Under the pieces are notes generated by a model, which saw nothing but the letters and a program-made list of their open reading frames with translations, did not search any database and was not told the origin of the DNA. Below, piece by piece: positions 41,911 to 49,121 of a stretch of DNA of 52,452 nucleotides; positions within the stretch are counted from its first letter, which is position 1; every line of letters starts with the position of its first letter. The translations under genes and the position numbers were made by a program. Source of the stretch: CAYFSC01 sp964345695 (GTDB taxonomy: Bacteria > Bacteroidota > Rhodothermia > Rhodothermales > Salinibacteraceae); contig CAYFSC010000001.1 in the NCBI GenBank assembly GCA_964345695.1, forward strand, positions 1 through 52,452, in the 5' to 3' direction.

Positions 41911-43361
41911 GACAACTCCTCCAGGATATTCGACTTGAGCATAACGGCGAGATCCGAGTACACTTCGATGGCGTCGGGATCCAGTTTGACCATCGGCAGT
42001 TGCAGCCGGACGTGGTCCCGCCCGTGGTGAAAGCGAGGCATGAGCCCTGCGAAAACAAAGCCGATGTCGCGGAGCAGTTCGGTCGCAGCGGGCGTGCGGG
42101 GATCGTCGAGCGGAAGATCGACGCACGCCACCGTCATCTCCTCGTCTTCGAGGTCGGCGAGGGCCTGCTGCACCTGATCGGGAAGGTCGTGACCGGGGGT
42201 GTCCACCACGAAGACGACGTGGTTGTACATGTAGCGGATGTGAGTGTCCATCTCGGTTGTCTCTGACAGCTCGGCAATGCCGGCCGTGCCATGGCGCGGA
42301 TCCTGCCGAATGACCTCCGCCCCGAGGGCGTCGTAGATGCGGTGGAGCTGATCGGCATAGGGGGCGGGCAGGTAGGCCGTCACGGTGTCGTACGGCACGA
42401 GCGGGCGAAAGTCGATCACAATGGTGATGGGCTGGGTCATCTCGTCCGACATCCCCACGAACCGTTCCTGCGGGAAAAGCCCCAGCAGGAAGGCCGTTGA
42501 CATCATTCCGAAGTGCTGGTTGACGCGCTGGCTGATGTTGTGCACCGTGACGGCCTCGCCGAACACGCCGGTCAGTTCCCGTTCTTTCCCCTCGTCGATC
42601 AACGCGCGCAGCATCCGTTTCATGAGGCCGCGCCGCCGGTGCCCGATGTCGACGACGGCCTCTCCGACCTCGCCGATCTGGGAGTCGGGCTTGAGCAGAA
42701 CGGCAAAGTATCCGACGGCCCGGCCCCGGTCGGTGCGCACGAGAACGCCGAACTTCTCTTCGTTCTCCAGGGCCCGCTCGATGCGGTCCGGGTAGTAGAG
42801 GTCCTCCTTGGCGTACGTGTGGCCGTAGGTGCGGTAGATGAGCTTGGCGATGTCCTCTGTGTCCTTCGGTCGCGCCTGCGAGAGCGTGTAGGACACATCG
42901 TCGCGGCTGGACTCGTCCTCGACCGGTGTGGGGTGCACCTCGGCGATGTGCTGCGACTCGATGAGCTGCACGATGCGAAACTCTTTGCCCTCCCGCCCCC
43001 GGTTGATGAACGCGAAGTCATCTACACAGTGTTTGACGACCGCAAACCCGGCCCCCTCGAAGTGCCCGTTCTCGACGGCGCGCTTCGGGTCGTACGGATG
43101 CCGGGCGGGATCGAACGGTTCTCCCCGCTCGTGAATGATGACCTCAGCCGTCGCCAGGTCGGCGCGGAAGGTGACCGTAAACGTTGCTTCTTCGCTCGGA
43201 AAGGCAAACCGCACGACATCCGTCACCAACTCGTCGACAGCCAGGGCCAGCCGCAGCGCCTTCTTGCGCGAGAGGCCGACGTTCAGGCCCCACTTGAAGG
43301 CGAAGTCGGTCGCTGGGCCGATGACGTTGGCGTGGTTGTACAGCGTAAGAGTCTGATCCAT
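41850..43361 (-). CDS. RsbW-like HATPase domain fused to a GNAT acetyltransferase domain
   Basis: 503 residues from ATG 43361 (MDQTLTLYNHANVIGPATDF). Residues 1-135 resemble anti-sigma Ser kinases (HATPase_c_2): LALAVDELVTDVVRFAFPSE, then HERGEPFDPARHPYDP and EGAGFAVVKHCVDDFAFIN. The N-box Asn is Asp and the DxGxGF loop is RGEPFD, so ATP binding may be weak. About residues 155-310 form a GNAT domain, with acetyl-CoA motif VVDIGHRRRGLMKRML. The last 190 residues are unassigned (one segment MYNHVVFVVDTPGHDLPDQV). Coupled to the STAS gene, it looks like a partner-switch module with an acetyltransferase output. Confidence 0.82.
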   Translation of the reverse strand: MDQTLTLYNHANVIGPATDFAFKWGLNVGLSRKKALRLALAVDELVTDVVRFAFPSEEATFTVTFRADLATAEVIIHERGEPFDPARHPYDPKRAVENGHFEGAGFAVVKHCVDDFAFINRGREGKEFRIVQLIESQHIAEVHPTPVEDESSRDDVSYTLSQARPKDTEDIAKLIYRTYGHTYAKEDLYYPDRIERALENEEKFGVLVRTDRGRAVGYFAVLLKPDSQIGEVGEAVVDIGHRRRGLMKRMLRALIDEGKERELTGVFGEAVTVHNISQRVNQHFGMMSTAFLLGLFPQERFVGMSDEMTQPITIVIDFRPLVPYDTVTAYLPAPYADQLHRIYDALGAEVIRQDPRHGTAGIAELSETTEMDTHIRYMYNHVVFVVDTPGHDLPDQVQQALADLEDEEMTVACVDLPLDDPRTPAATELLRDIGFVFAGLMPRFHHGRDHVRLQLPMVKLDPDAIEVYSDLAVMLKSNILEELSWSSKDTEALSPYGASATST

Positions 43362-43688
43362 CGGGCCCTGGTCATTAGGATCATGGTGCGTGCGGGCCCC
43401 TCCGAAAAGGGGTGAAAATAGAATAAAGGCCCGACTGTTCATCCACAAGAGGGCGCCGCTCACCTTCTCTTGCCAGGAAAACTCCTACGTCGGCCTCCGA
43501 CGAACCGCACGGAGCGATCCTCTGCATCTCGGAGGCTGTTTGGGTTTTGGATCGGACGACGAGAGCGGACATGGGGAAGCGAAAACCGACGCCGAGTCGA
43601 AGCTTGTCGCAGGCTGCCGGCCGAGGGAAGAATCGATGGGCGCCCGTCAAGGCCACTCGGAGCCCGAAGCACCCATCACGACAGACCT
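43362..43688. other. Gene-free stretch upstream of the HATPase-GNAT gene
   Basis: 327 bases without a credible gene. It contains a CCCCT/AGGGG mini-hairpin (43397-43412) and a possible promoter (listed separately). Nothing else was recognised. Confidence 0.55.
43420..43448 (-). promoter_or_regulatory. Possible promoter of the HATPase-GNAT/STAS pair
   Basis: On the minus strand TTGTGG (complement of 43443-43448), 17-base spacer, TATTCT (complement of 43420-43425). Both boxes match 4 of 6 consensus bases and lie in a local AT-rich patch. The start would be about 50 bases before the ATG at 43361. Confidence 0.35.
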
Positions 43689-44885
43689 TCAGGCTTGTTG
43701 GCCGTACCGCCATGCCAGATAGGCCATCATGCCCAGACCGGTGCGTAGGGCCTCTTCGTCGACCGTAAACTGCGGCGTATGGAGTCCGTGTGTAATGCCC
43801 TTGGCTTCATTGCGCACGCCAATCGCATAGTAAGTGCCTGGGCGCTCCTGCAGGAAGTAGGCAAAGTCCTCCCCGGCAAACCAGGGACCGAGGTCCACCG
43901 TGCGCTCCTCGCCCACGTACATGCGGGCGGCCTCGCGGACAAACGACGTGCAGGCCTCATCATTGCGGAGCGCCGGGTAGCCGGTGCGCACATCCACCTC
44001 GGCGGTGGCGCCGTGGGCCTGCGCCGTGTGGGTGGCGATACGACGGATGTGATCGTGGGCCCGAAACCGCCAGTCTTCATCCATGGTGCGGAAGGTGCCC
44101 TCCAGCCGCGCGCGCTCCGGGATCACGTTGGTGGCACCGTCGGCGATCAGTCGGCCGATGGTGAACACGGTGGGCACTTCGGGCGGGGCGTGCCGGCTCG
44201 CTACCGCCTGCAGCGCACTCACGATCTGACTGGCGACGTACGTGGCGTCGGTGGCCAGTTCGTGCGGCGCGCCGGCGTGTCCGCCCTCGCCTTGCACGGT
44301 GATGTGGACCTCGTCGGCCGAGGCCATGAACATGCCGCCGCGCACGCCGATGGTGCCTGCCGGGAGGTCGGGCCGCACGTGCTGGCCAAATACGGCATCG
44401 ACGTCCGGCGTCCCGTTCGCCTTCAGAACCCCCTCCTCGATCATAAACTTGGCGCCGCCCGGGATTCGCTCCTCGCTGGGCTGGAAGCAAAAGCGAACCG
44501 TGCCGTGCACCGCGTCGCGCAGCTCCGCCAGAATCATAGCCGTTCCCAGCAGCGAAGCCGTGTGCATGTCGTGTCCGCACGCATGCATCGTTCCTTCGTT
44601 CTCGGACGCAAAGTCCAGTCCTGTCTCTTCGTGGATCGGGAGCGCGTCCATGTCCGCCCGAAGAAGCAGCGTCGGGCCGGGCTCTTCGCCTCGGAGTGTG
44701 CCGAGGACCCCGGTCTCGTAGACGCCCGTGCGCACCTCCAAGTCAAGATCGCGCAGCGTGTCGGCGACGAGGGCGGCCGTCTCGTGCTCCTCCAGCGCGA
44801 GCTCCGGATTGCGATGAATCGTGCGGCGGAGATCGACGACGTCGGCGTGGTAGTCGTCGGCGAGGGAGCAAATCGTGTCGAGCAT
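43689..44885 (-). CDS. M20D-family amidohydrolase (hippurate hydrolase/N-acyl-amino-acid amidohydrolase type)
   Basis: 398 residues from ATG 44885 (MLDTICSLADDYHADVVDLR). Motifs: LRRTIHRNPELALEEHET; LLLRADMDALPIHEETGL; the metal-binding cluster MHACGHDMHTASLLG; FCFQPSEERIPGGAKFM; and EGGHAGAPHELATDATY, which carries the dimerization-domain His intact. C-terminal GEDFAYFLQERPGTYYAIGV and HGLHTPQFTVDEEAL complete the family pattern. Cytosolic enzyme that deacylates N-acyl amino acids or indole-acyl conjugates; substrate unknown. A purine-rich spacer with an imperfect inverted repeat separates it from the DUF58 gene. Confidence 0.92.
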   Translation of the reverse strand: MLDTICSLADDYHADVVDLRRTIHRNPELALEEHETAALVADTLRDLDLEVRTGVYETGVLGTLRGEEPGPTLLLRADMDALPIHEETGLDFASENEGTMHACGHDMHTASLLGTAMILAELRDAVHGTVRFCFQPSEERIPGGAKFMIEEGVLKANGTPDVDAVFGQHVRPDLPAGTIGVRGGMFMASADEVHITVQGEGGHAGAPHELATDATYVASQIVSALQAVASRHAPPEVPTVFTIGRLIADGATNVIPERARLEGTFRTMDEDWRFRAHDHIRRIATHTAQAHGATAEVDVRTGYPALRNDEACTSFVREAARMYVGEERTVDLGPWFAGEDFAYFLQERPGTYYAIGVRNEAKGITHGLHTPQFTVDEEALRTGLGMMAYLAWRYGQQA

Positions 44886-44995
44886 GGGGGGAGGGGAATG
44901 GAGGAAAGGGAGCGTGGGAGAGAGGGAGCATGGCGGAACGGAAGAACAGGCAGACCATGAGCATTTGTCTCTTCCTTTCTCCCATTCCCCCTCTC

Positions 44996-45928
44996 CTATA
45001 CCAGGCGTCGGCGCTTGTTTAGGTATTTCATCAGCGCCGTGGCGTACGACTCGTTCGTGTCGAGTTCCGCAAAGTCAATGTCGTGCTCCAGACAGCGACG
45101 GCGGAAGTCGTCGGTAAAGTGCTCGACAGCCTCGGTGTAGTGCTCGCGGAGCTGGGCGGGCTGAAGGCTCACTTCCTCGCCGGTTTCGACATCGCGGAAG
45201 AGCATCGGCCGGTCGGGAAAGCGGAACTGGCGCTCGGTCTGCCCCTCCAGCACGTGGAAGACGATAACCTCATGCTGGCGGTGCCGCAAATGCCGGAGTG
45301 CCCGCAGTAGGTCGTCGTGGTGCGCGATGTTTTCGAACAGATCGGTGATGACCACGACGAGCGACCGCCGCCCGATGCGCTCGGCCACCTCGCTCAGCGC
45401 CGAAGCCGCGCTCGTCCGCCGCCCCGACGTCTCGGTATCGTTCAGGTGCTCCAGCGTCACGAGCAGCTGGCGCAAGTACCCGGGCGTGGCCTTCGGTCGG
45501 CGCACGGTATGCACGGCTTCATCGAACGCAATGAGGCCCGTGGCGTCGCGCTGCTTCAGCATAAGGTTGTGCAGCGCCGCGGCCAGAAACGAGCCGTACT
45601 CCAGTTTCGAGACCGGCCCCTCGCCCTGGTAGTGCATGGAGGGCGAGGTGTCGAGCACGATGTGCTGCCGCAGGTTCGTCTCCTCCTCGTACTGCTTGAT
45701 GTAGAAGCGATCCGTCTTGGCGTACACCTTCCAATCGACGTGCCGGAGCTCGTCGCCGGGGTTGTACGGGCGATGCTCTGCAAACTCGACGGAGAAGCCG
45801 TGGTACGGCGAGCGGTGCATGCCCGTGATGAATCCTTCGACAATGAGCCGGGCCCGCAGCTCCATGGTGGAGAGCTGGGCCACGGCCGCCGGGTCGAGGA
45901 AGCGAAGCGCGGAGTCGGTGTCGGGCAT
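44996..45928 (-). CDS. DUF58 domain protein (vWA-like), usually partner of a MoxR ATPase
   Basis: 310 residues from ATG 45928 (MPDTDSALRFLDPAAVAQLS). The DUF58 signature is clear: EFAEHRPYNPGDELRHVDWK and VYAKTDRFYIKQYEEETNLR. A von Willebrand-type metal site DTSPSM (DxSxS) follows, then LVVVITDLFENIAHHDDLLR. Family members work with MoxR AAA ATPases, often next to CoxE/BatA-type genes; no MoxR gene is in the window, so the partner would lie elsewhere. The frame continues upstream through an octamer repeat and the assembly gap, but that peptide (repeating PHALTPSR) is an artefact of the repeat. The array starts 10 bases before the ATG. Confidence 0.9.
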   Translation of the reverse strand: MPDTDSALRFLDPAAVAQLSTMELRARLIVEGFITGMHRSPYHGFSVEFAEHRPYNPGDELRHVDWKVYAKTDRFYIKQYEEETNLRQHIVLDTSPSMHYQGEGPVSKLEYGSFLAAALHNLMLKQRDATGLIAFDEAVHTVRRPKATPGYLRQLLVTLEHLNDTETSGRRTSAASALSEVAERIGRRSLVVVITDLFENIAHHDDLLRALRHLRHRQHEVIVFHVLEGQTERQFRFPDRPMLFRDVETGEEVSLQPAQLREHYTEAVEHFTDDFRRRCLEHDIDFAELDTNESYATALMKYLNKRRRLV

Positions 45929-45938
45929 GGTGGCGGAT

Positions 45939-46148
45939 GGGCGTGAGGGCGTGAGGGCGTGAGGGCGTGAGGGCGTGAGGGCGTGAGGGCGTGNNNNNNN
46001 NNNNNNNNNNNNNNNNNNNNNNNNNNNNNNNNNNNNNNNNNNNNNNNNNNNNNNNNNNNNNNNNNNNNNNNNNNNNNNNNNNNNNNNNNNNNNGGGCGTG
46101 AGGGCGTGAGGGCGTGAGGGCGTGAGGGCGTGAGGGCGTGAGGGCGTG
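45939..46148. repeat. Octamer tandem array (GGGCGTGA) interrupted by an assembly gap
   Basis: GGGCGTGA repeats perfectly: six full copies plus seven bases on the left (45939-45993) and six full copies plus seven bases on the right (46094-46148), with 100 N between. The true copy number is unknown. The array directly precedes the DUF58 start codon at 45928. Every base outside the gap fits the unit, so the array must be young or under active homogenisation. Confidence 0.95.
45994..46093. other. Assembly gap of 100 N inside a tandem repeat
   Basis: The gap lies wholly within the octamer array, so the repeat itself very likely broke the assembly. Confidence 0.99.
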
Positions 46149-46550
46149 GCGAACGGGGAGACGCAATGCACAGGTTCCCGGTTGATGCGGTCGGCACCGG
46201 GTGCATCGCCCGGGCGATCGCTCCTCCTCGCATCGCGACCCCTGGCCTTCATGCCGAAGGGGTTGAGTGGACAAGAGGGCGAATACCGGTCATCAACCGT
46301 CGTGCGCGGGGACCCGTCTTCGTATCCTTCTCTCCTCCACTCTTCCTTTCTTCCTCTCCCCCCTGCCTCCGGAGCGTCTACAGCGTCCAACGCTTCTGGC
46401 GAGACGTAGAAACTCGCCCTGACTTCGCACGATCGGCTGGTGCACGTTAGAAAGTTTCAGTCACATTCCGTTCCTTTTCATTGACGAAGGGCGAATGGCG
46501 ACTTGACATTCGCGATCCAACATTTGCATCTCGCAACCTTCATTTGCCTC
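46149..46550. other. Gene-free stretch between the octamer array and pyrR
   Basis: No gene. A pyrimidine-rich tract (46325-46370) reads C/T almost without break. A TTGACA at 46504-46509 lacks a -10 box at normal spacing. No PyrR-binding anti-terminator loop or terminator was recognised before pyrR. Confidence 0.55.
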
Positions 46551-47150
46551 ATGGAGCCGGACGATCGCATCAAAGCCCAACTGATGACGGAACGCGATCT
46601 CGGGCGCACGCTCGACCGGATGGCCCAGCAGATTCTTGAGCTCATCGACCCGGAGTCCGACGGCACCGAGACGCACGCGCTCGTGGGTCTGCAGACGCGC
46701 GGCGTGCACCTGGCCCATCGTCTGCAGCAGCGCATTGACGATCAGCAGGGCGTCACAATTCCGCACGGCGCGCTCGACGTCACCATGTACCGCGACGACG
46801 TGCGCCTGCGCCGGACCCAGCCGCAGATCCGCACCACGCGCATCCCGTTCGACATTACCGATCGCCACCTGATCCTGGTGGACGACGTGGCCTTCACGGG
46901 ACGTACGGGGCGAGCCGCGCTCGACGCCCTGATGGACATGGGGCGCCCTGCCTCCGTCCATTTTCTCGTCATCATCGACCGCGGCCACCGCGAACTGCCC
47001 ATCGCCGCCGACATCGTCGGGCGCTCGGTGCCGACCCTGCCGGGCGAGGAGGTCCGCGTGCGGCTGGATGAAATCGACGAGCGCGAAGGCGTATGGCTCG
47101 TCGAAACCCCTCGCCCTCGCTCTGGAGATCGCTCTCCCCGTGTCCGGTAA
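46551..47150 (+). CDS. pyrR: PyrR-type regulator / uracil phosphoribosyltransferase
   Basis: 199 residues from ATG 46551 (MEPDDRIKAQLMTERDLGRT). The PRPP-binding motif is LILVDDVAFTGRTGRAALDA (usual PyrR: VILVDDVLYTGRT). Other landmarks are HALVGLQTRGVHLAHRLQQR, LDVTMYRDDVRLRRTQPQIR and VHFLVIIDRGHRELPIAADI, followed by VGRSVPTLPGEEVRVRL. PyrR senses UMP/UTP and in Firmicutes attenuates pyr mRNA; here no attenuator hairpin was seen, so it may act as an enzyme or by another mechanism. pyrB follows after 54 bases. Confidence 0.93.
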   Translation: MEPDDRIKAQLMTERDLGRTLDRMAQQILELIDPESDGTETHALVGLQTRGVHLAHRLQQRIDDQQGVTIPHGALDVTMYRDDVRLRRTQPQIRTTRIPFDITDRHLILVDDVAFTGRTGRAALDALMDMGRPASVHFLVIIDRGHRELPIAADIVGRSVPTLPGEEVRVRLDEIDEREGVWLVETPRPRSGDRSPRVR

Positions 47151-47170
47151 TCCGCCACGCCTGTTGATCT

Positions 47171-47198
47171 CGGAACCCGGAACTCAAAACCCGGAACT
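47171..47198 (+). repeat. Heptad array (CGGAACT type) in the pyrB leader
   Basis: Four units in perfect 7-base phase: CGGAACC, CGGAACT, CAAAACC, CGGAACT. The array ends 6 bases before the pyrB start codon, where the ribosome-binding site is expected. The complement (AGTTCCG) is the same unit family as at 26083-26116 and 48177-48204. Confidence 0.85.
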
Positions 47199-47204
47199 GA
47201 CTGC

Positions 47205-48176
47205 ATGGCTGAACTTCCCTCTTCGCCTTCAACGGCTGGCATCGAACGACTGGAGCATCGCCACCTGCTGGATCTCTCGACCTACAGCGCCGACGAGATC
47301 CGCCTGATTTTGGAGACGGCCCGCGAGTTTCGATCGGTGCTGGACCGTCCCATCAAGCAAGTGCCGACGCTGCAGGGTACGACGGTGGCCAACATGTTCT
47401 TCGAGCCGTCGACGCGGACGAAACTCTCGTTTGGACTCGCCGCCGGACGCCTCTCGGCGGAGACGGTGAGCTTCTCGAAGTCGGGCTCGTCCGTCAAGAA
47501 GGGCGAGACGTTGAAGGACACCGCGCAGAACATCGAGGCGATGAAGGTGGACATGGTCGTGCTCCGCCACAGTTCGCCGGGCGCGCCGCACTTCCTCTCG
47601 CGCGTCACCGACAGCGTTCTCATCAACGCCGGCGACGGGGCTCACGCGCACCCCACGCAGGCGCTGCTCGACATCCTCACGATGGCCGAGAATGTCGGCA
47701 CGTTCGAGGGCCTCAACGTGTCAATTATCGGCGACATCACGCACAGCCGCGTGGCGCGCTCCAACATCCAGGGCCTGCTCACGCTCGGCGCGAACGTCAC
47801 CGTCTGCGGCCCGAAGACGATGATCCCCGTCCACATGGAAGACGTGCTCGGCCCCGGCTCGGTGCGCGTCACCCACGACTTGGACGTGGCCCTCGACGCG
47901 TGCGACATCGCGATGGCGCTCCGCATCCAGATGGAGCGGCAGGACGAAGGGCTCTTTCCCTCGATCCGTGAGTACCACATGCGCTTCGGCATCACGCTGG
48001 AGCACCTGCAGCGCCACCCGGATCTGCTGATCATGCACCCGGGTCCGGTGAACCGCGGCGTCGAGCTCGCCCACGAGGTCGTCGACCACGAGCGGTCGAT
48101 CATCCTCAGCCAGGTCACGAACGGCGTCGCCCTGCGCATGGCCGTGCTGTACCTGCTCGCGCCGGGACGGGAGTGA
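47205..48176 (+). CDS. pyrB: Aspartate carbamoyltransferase catalytic subunit
   Basis: Condenses carbamoyl phosphate and aspartate in pyrimidine synthesis. 323 residues from ATG 47205. Motifs: FFEPSTRTKLSFGLAAGRLS with Ser69-Thr-Arg-Thr72, SGSSVKKGETLKDTA (Lys99, the mobile loop from the neighbouring subunit), VLRHSSPGAPHF, NAGDGAHAHPTQALLDI (HPTQ), IGDITHSRVARSN and the late LIMHPGPVNRGVELA. No regulatory subunit gene (pyrI) or pyrC is next to it. It is flanked on both sides by heptad arrays of one family. Confidence 0.96.
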   Translation: MAELPSSPSTAGIERLEHRHLLDLSTYSADEIRLILETAREFRSVLDRPIKQVPTLQGTTVANMFFEPSTRTKLSFGLAAGRLSAETVSFSKSGSSVKKGETLKDTAQNIEAMKVDMVVLRHSSPGAPHFLSRVTDSVLINAGDGAHAHPTQALLDILTMAENVGTFEGLNVSIIGDITHSRVARSNIQGLLTLGANVTVCGPKTMIPVHMEDVLGPGSVRVTHDLDVALDACDIAMALRIQMERQDEGLFPSIREYHMRFGITLEHLQRHPDLLIMHPGPVNRGVELAHEVVDHERSIILSQVTNGVALRMAVLYLLAPGRE

Positions 48177-48204
48177 GTTCGGCGTTCCGAGTTCGGAGTT
48201 CGGA
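48177..48204 (+). repeat. Heptad array (GTTCGGA type) directly after pyrB
   Basis: GTTCGGC, GTTCCGA, GTTCGGA, GTTCGGA follow the pyrB stop codon with no spacer. The next gene starts 38 bases further on, so the array is both the 3' end of pyrB and the leader of the unknown three-gene cluster. Confidence 0.9.
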
Positions 48205-48242
48205 GAGGAGTCGCGTCTTTCTTCAGTATCTCACCATGAGCG

Positions 48243-49118
48243 ATGAGCTTTCGAGACTGGTGCGAATGGGCGAAGGGAAACACGACGGATCCTCCATCCA
48301 ACGAGGAGGAGACGTGGAGGCGTGTAGCGCGCTACGCAGAATCAGACGCGCGCTACGAGAATCCGAATGAACAGCCCGATGCCTACCGCGACGAGATCGG
48401 CAATCGGTTTCCGGACACGAAGGATCAGTTCACCACGGTGTGCCGGAATCATCAGCTCTGCGGGGCCAAGGTCGGAGGAGAGGTCCCGCTCTTTCTCTCG
48501 CGGTGCGTTCGGCGGCGGTCCCTGAAAACCCATCTCAAGCAACGCCTGGAGGAGGTGGAGCGGGGAGGGGTAAACTTCAGCGGGACGGCCGTAGAGAATC
48601 ACGACGTGGAGCTCCAATCCGTCCCCGCCGACTTCTGGGTTCAGGCCGATGACGTCCTGCCGGATCCGATGAACGACACCCTCCACCTCGCGCACTTCAA
48701 GTCGAACCGCGTGTTTGCCACCCTCGCAGAGGATGACAAGGAGCCGCCGGGCGACCACTCACCCGGATTCTTCCAGCGGCTCCGTACCGTGCAGCGGCCG
48801 GGATGGTCTCTCGCAGCGGAAGCGGAAGATCGGCTCGCTCTCGCACCCGCTCCGAGCACGGGAGAAGAGTACCTCTTTCTCTATTACGACGCATCTTCGT
48901 ATCCCACATTTCGTTATCCTGTCCCACCAGACGCTGAATTCTGGCCGCTTTTCCGCCCGATCGAGCGGACGGACACGGCCGGGTTTGGCCGCACGTGTCC
49001 CGGCGGGCTGCCCTGCAACGAGGAACGGGCAGAAGCCGAACTCGTGCACGCAAACCAGCCTCCGACCTCTTCCGACCGGATTTGGATGCGGTCGCTCGGA
49101 ACCGTCAACCGGACGTAG
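48243..49118 (+). CDS. Protein of unknown function, first gene of the KGGVGR-ATPase cluster
   Basis: 291 residues from ATG 48243 (MSFRDWCEWAKGNTTDPPSN). No family recognised. It is hydrophilic, without signal or membrane segment. Features: a Trp-rich N-terminus, scattered Cys (TVCRNHQLCGAKVGGEV; GRTCPGGLPCNEERAEAELV), and a middle part with beta-type segments (GVNFSGTAVENHDVELQSV, YLFLYYDASSYPTFRYPVPP). Cysteine pairs CxxxxC occur twice but do not form a standard zinc ribbon. It ends 3 bases before the next gene and is only 66 bases after pyrB, so it could be transcribed from the pyr promoter or its own. An ATG at 48236 is in another frame. Confidence 0.75.
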   Translation: MSFRDWCEWAKGNTTDPPSNEEETWRRVARYAESDARYENPNEQPDAYRDEIGNRFPDTKDQFTTVCRNHQLCGAKVGGEVPLFLSRCVRRRSLKTHLKQRLEEVERGGVNFSGTAVENHDVELQSVPADFWVQADDVLPDPMNDTLHLAHFKSNRVFATLAEDDKEPPGDHSPGFFQRLRTVQRPGWSLAAEAEDRLALAPAPSTGEEYLFLYYDASSYPTFRYPVPPDAEFWPLFRPIERTDTAGFGRTCPGGLPCNEERAEAELVHANQPPTSSDRIWMRSLGTVNRT

Positions 49119-49121
49119 ACC

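Noticed and set aside
43390..43722. 110-residue plus-strand frame upstream of the HATPase-GNAT gene
   Set aside because: Arg/Pro-rich composition typical of non-coding GC-rich DNA; no start signal or family match.
45939..46148. CRISPR array
   Set aside because: The unit is 8 bases, repeated without spacers; no cas gene is present.
45929..46390. N-terminal extension of the DUF58 protein with repeats of PHALTPSR
   Set aside because: It is translation of the octamer array and the assembly gap; the DUF58 domain start fits the ATG at 45928.
46504..46509. TTGACA as a promoter of pyrR
   Set aside because: The hexamers at normal spacing (such as GCATCT) do not resemble a -10 box.
48236..48370. Small protein starting at ATG 48236
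   Set aside because: It overlaps the 291-residue gene in another frame, has no family features, and the ATG at 48243 opens the longer frame with matching codon use.
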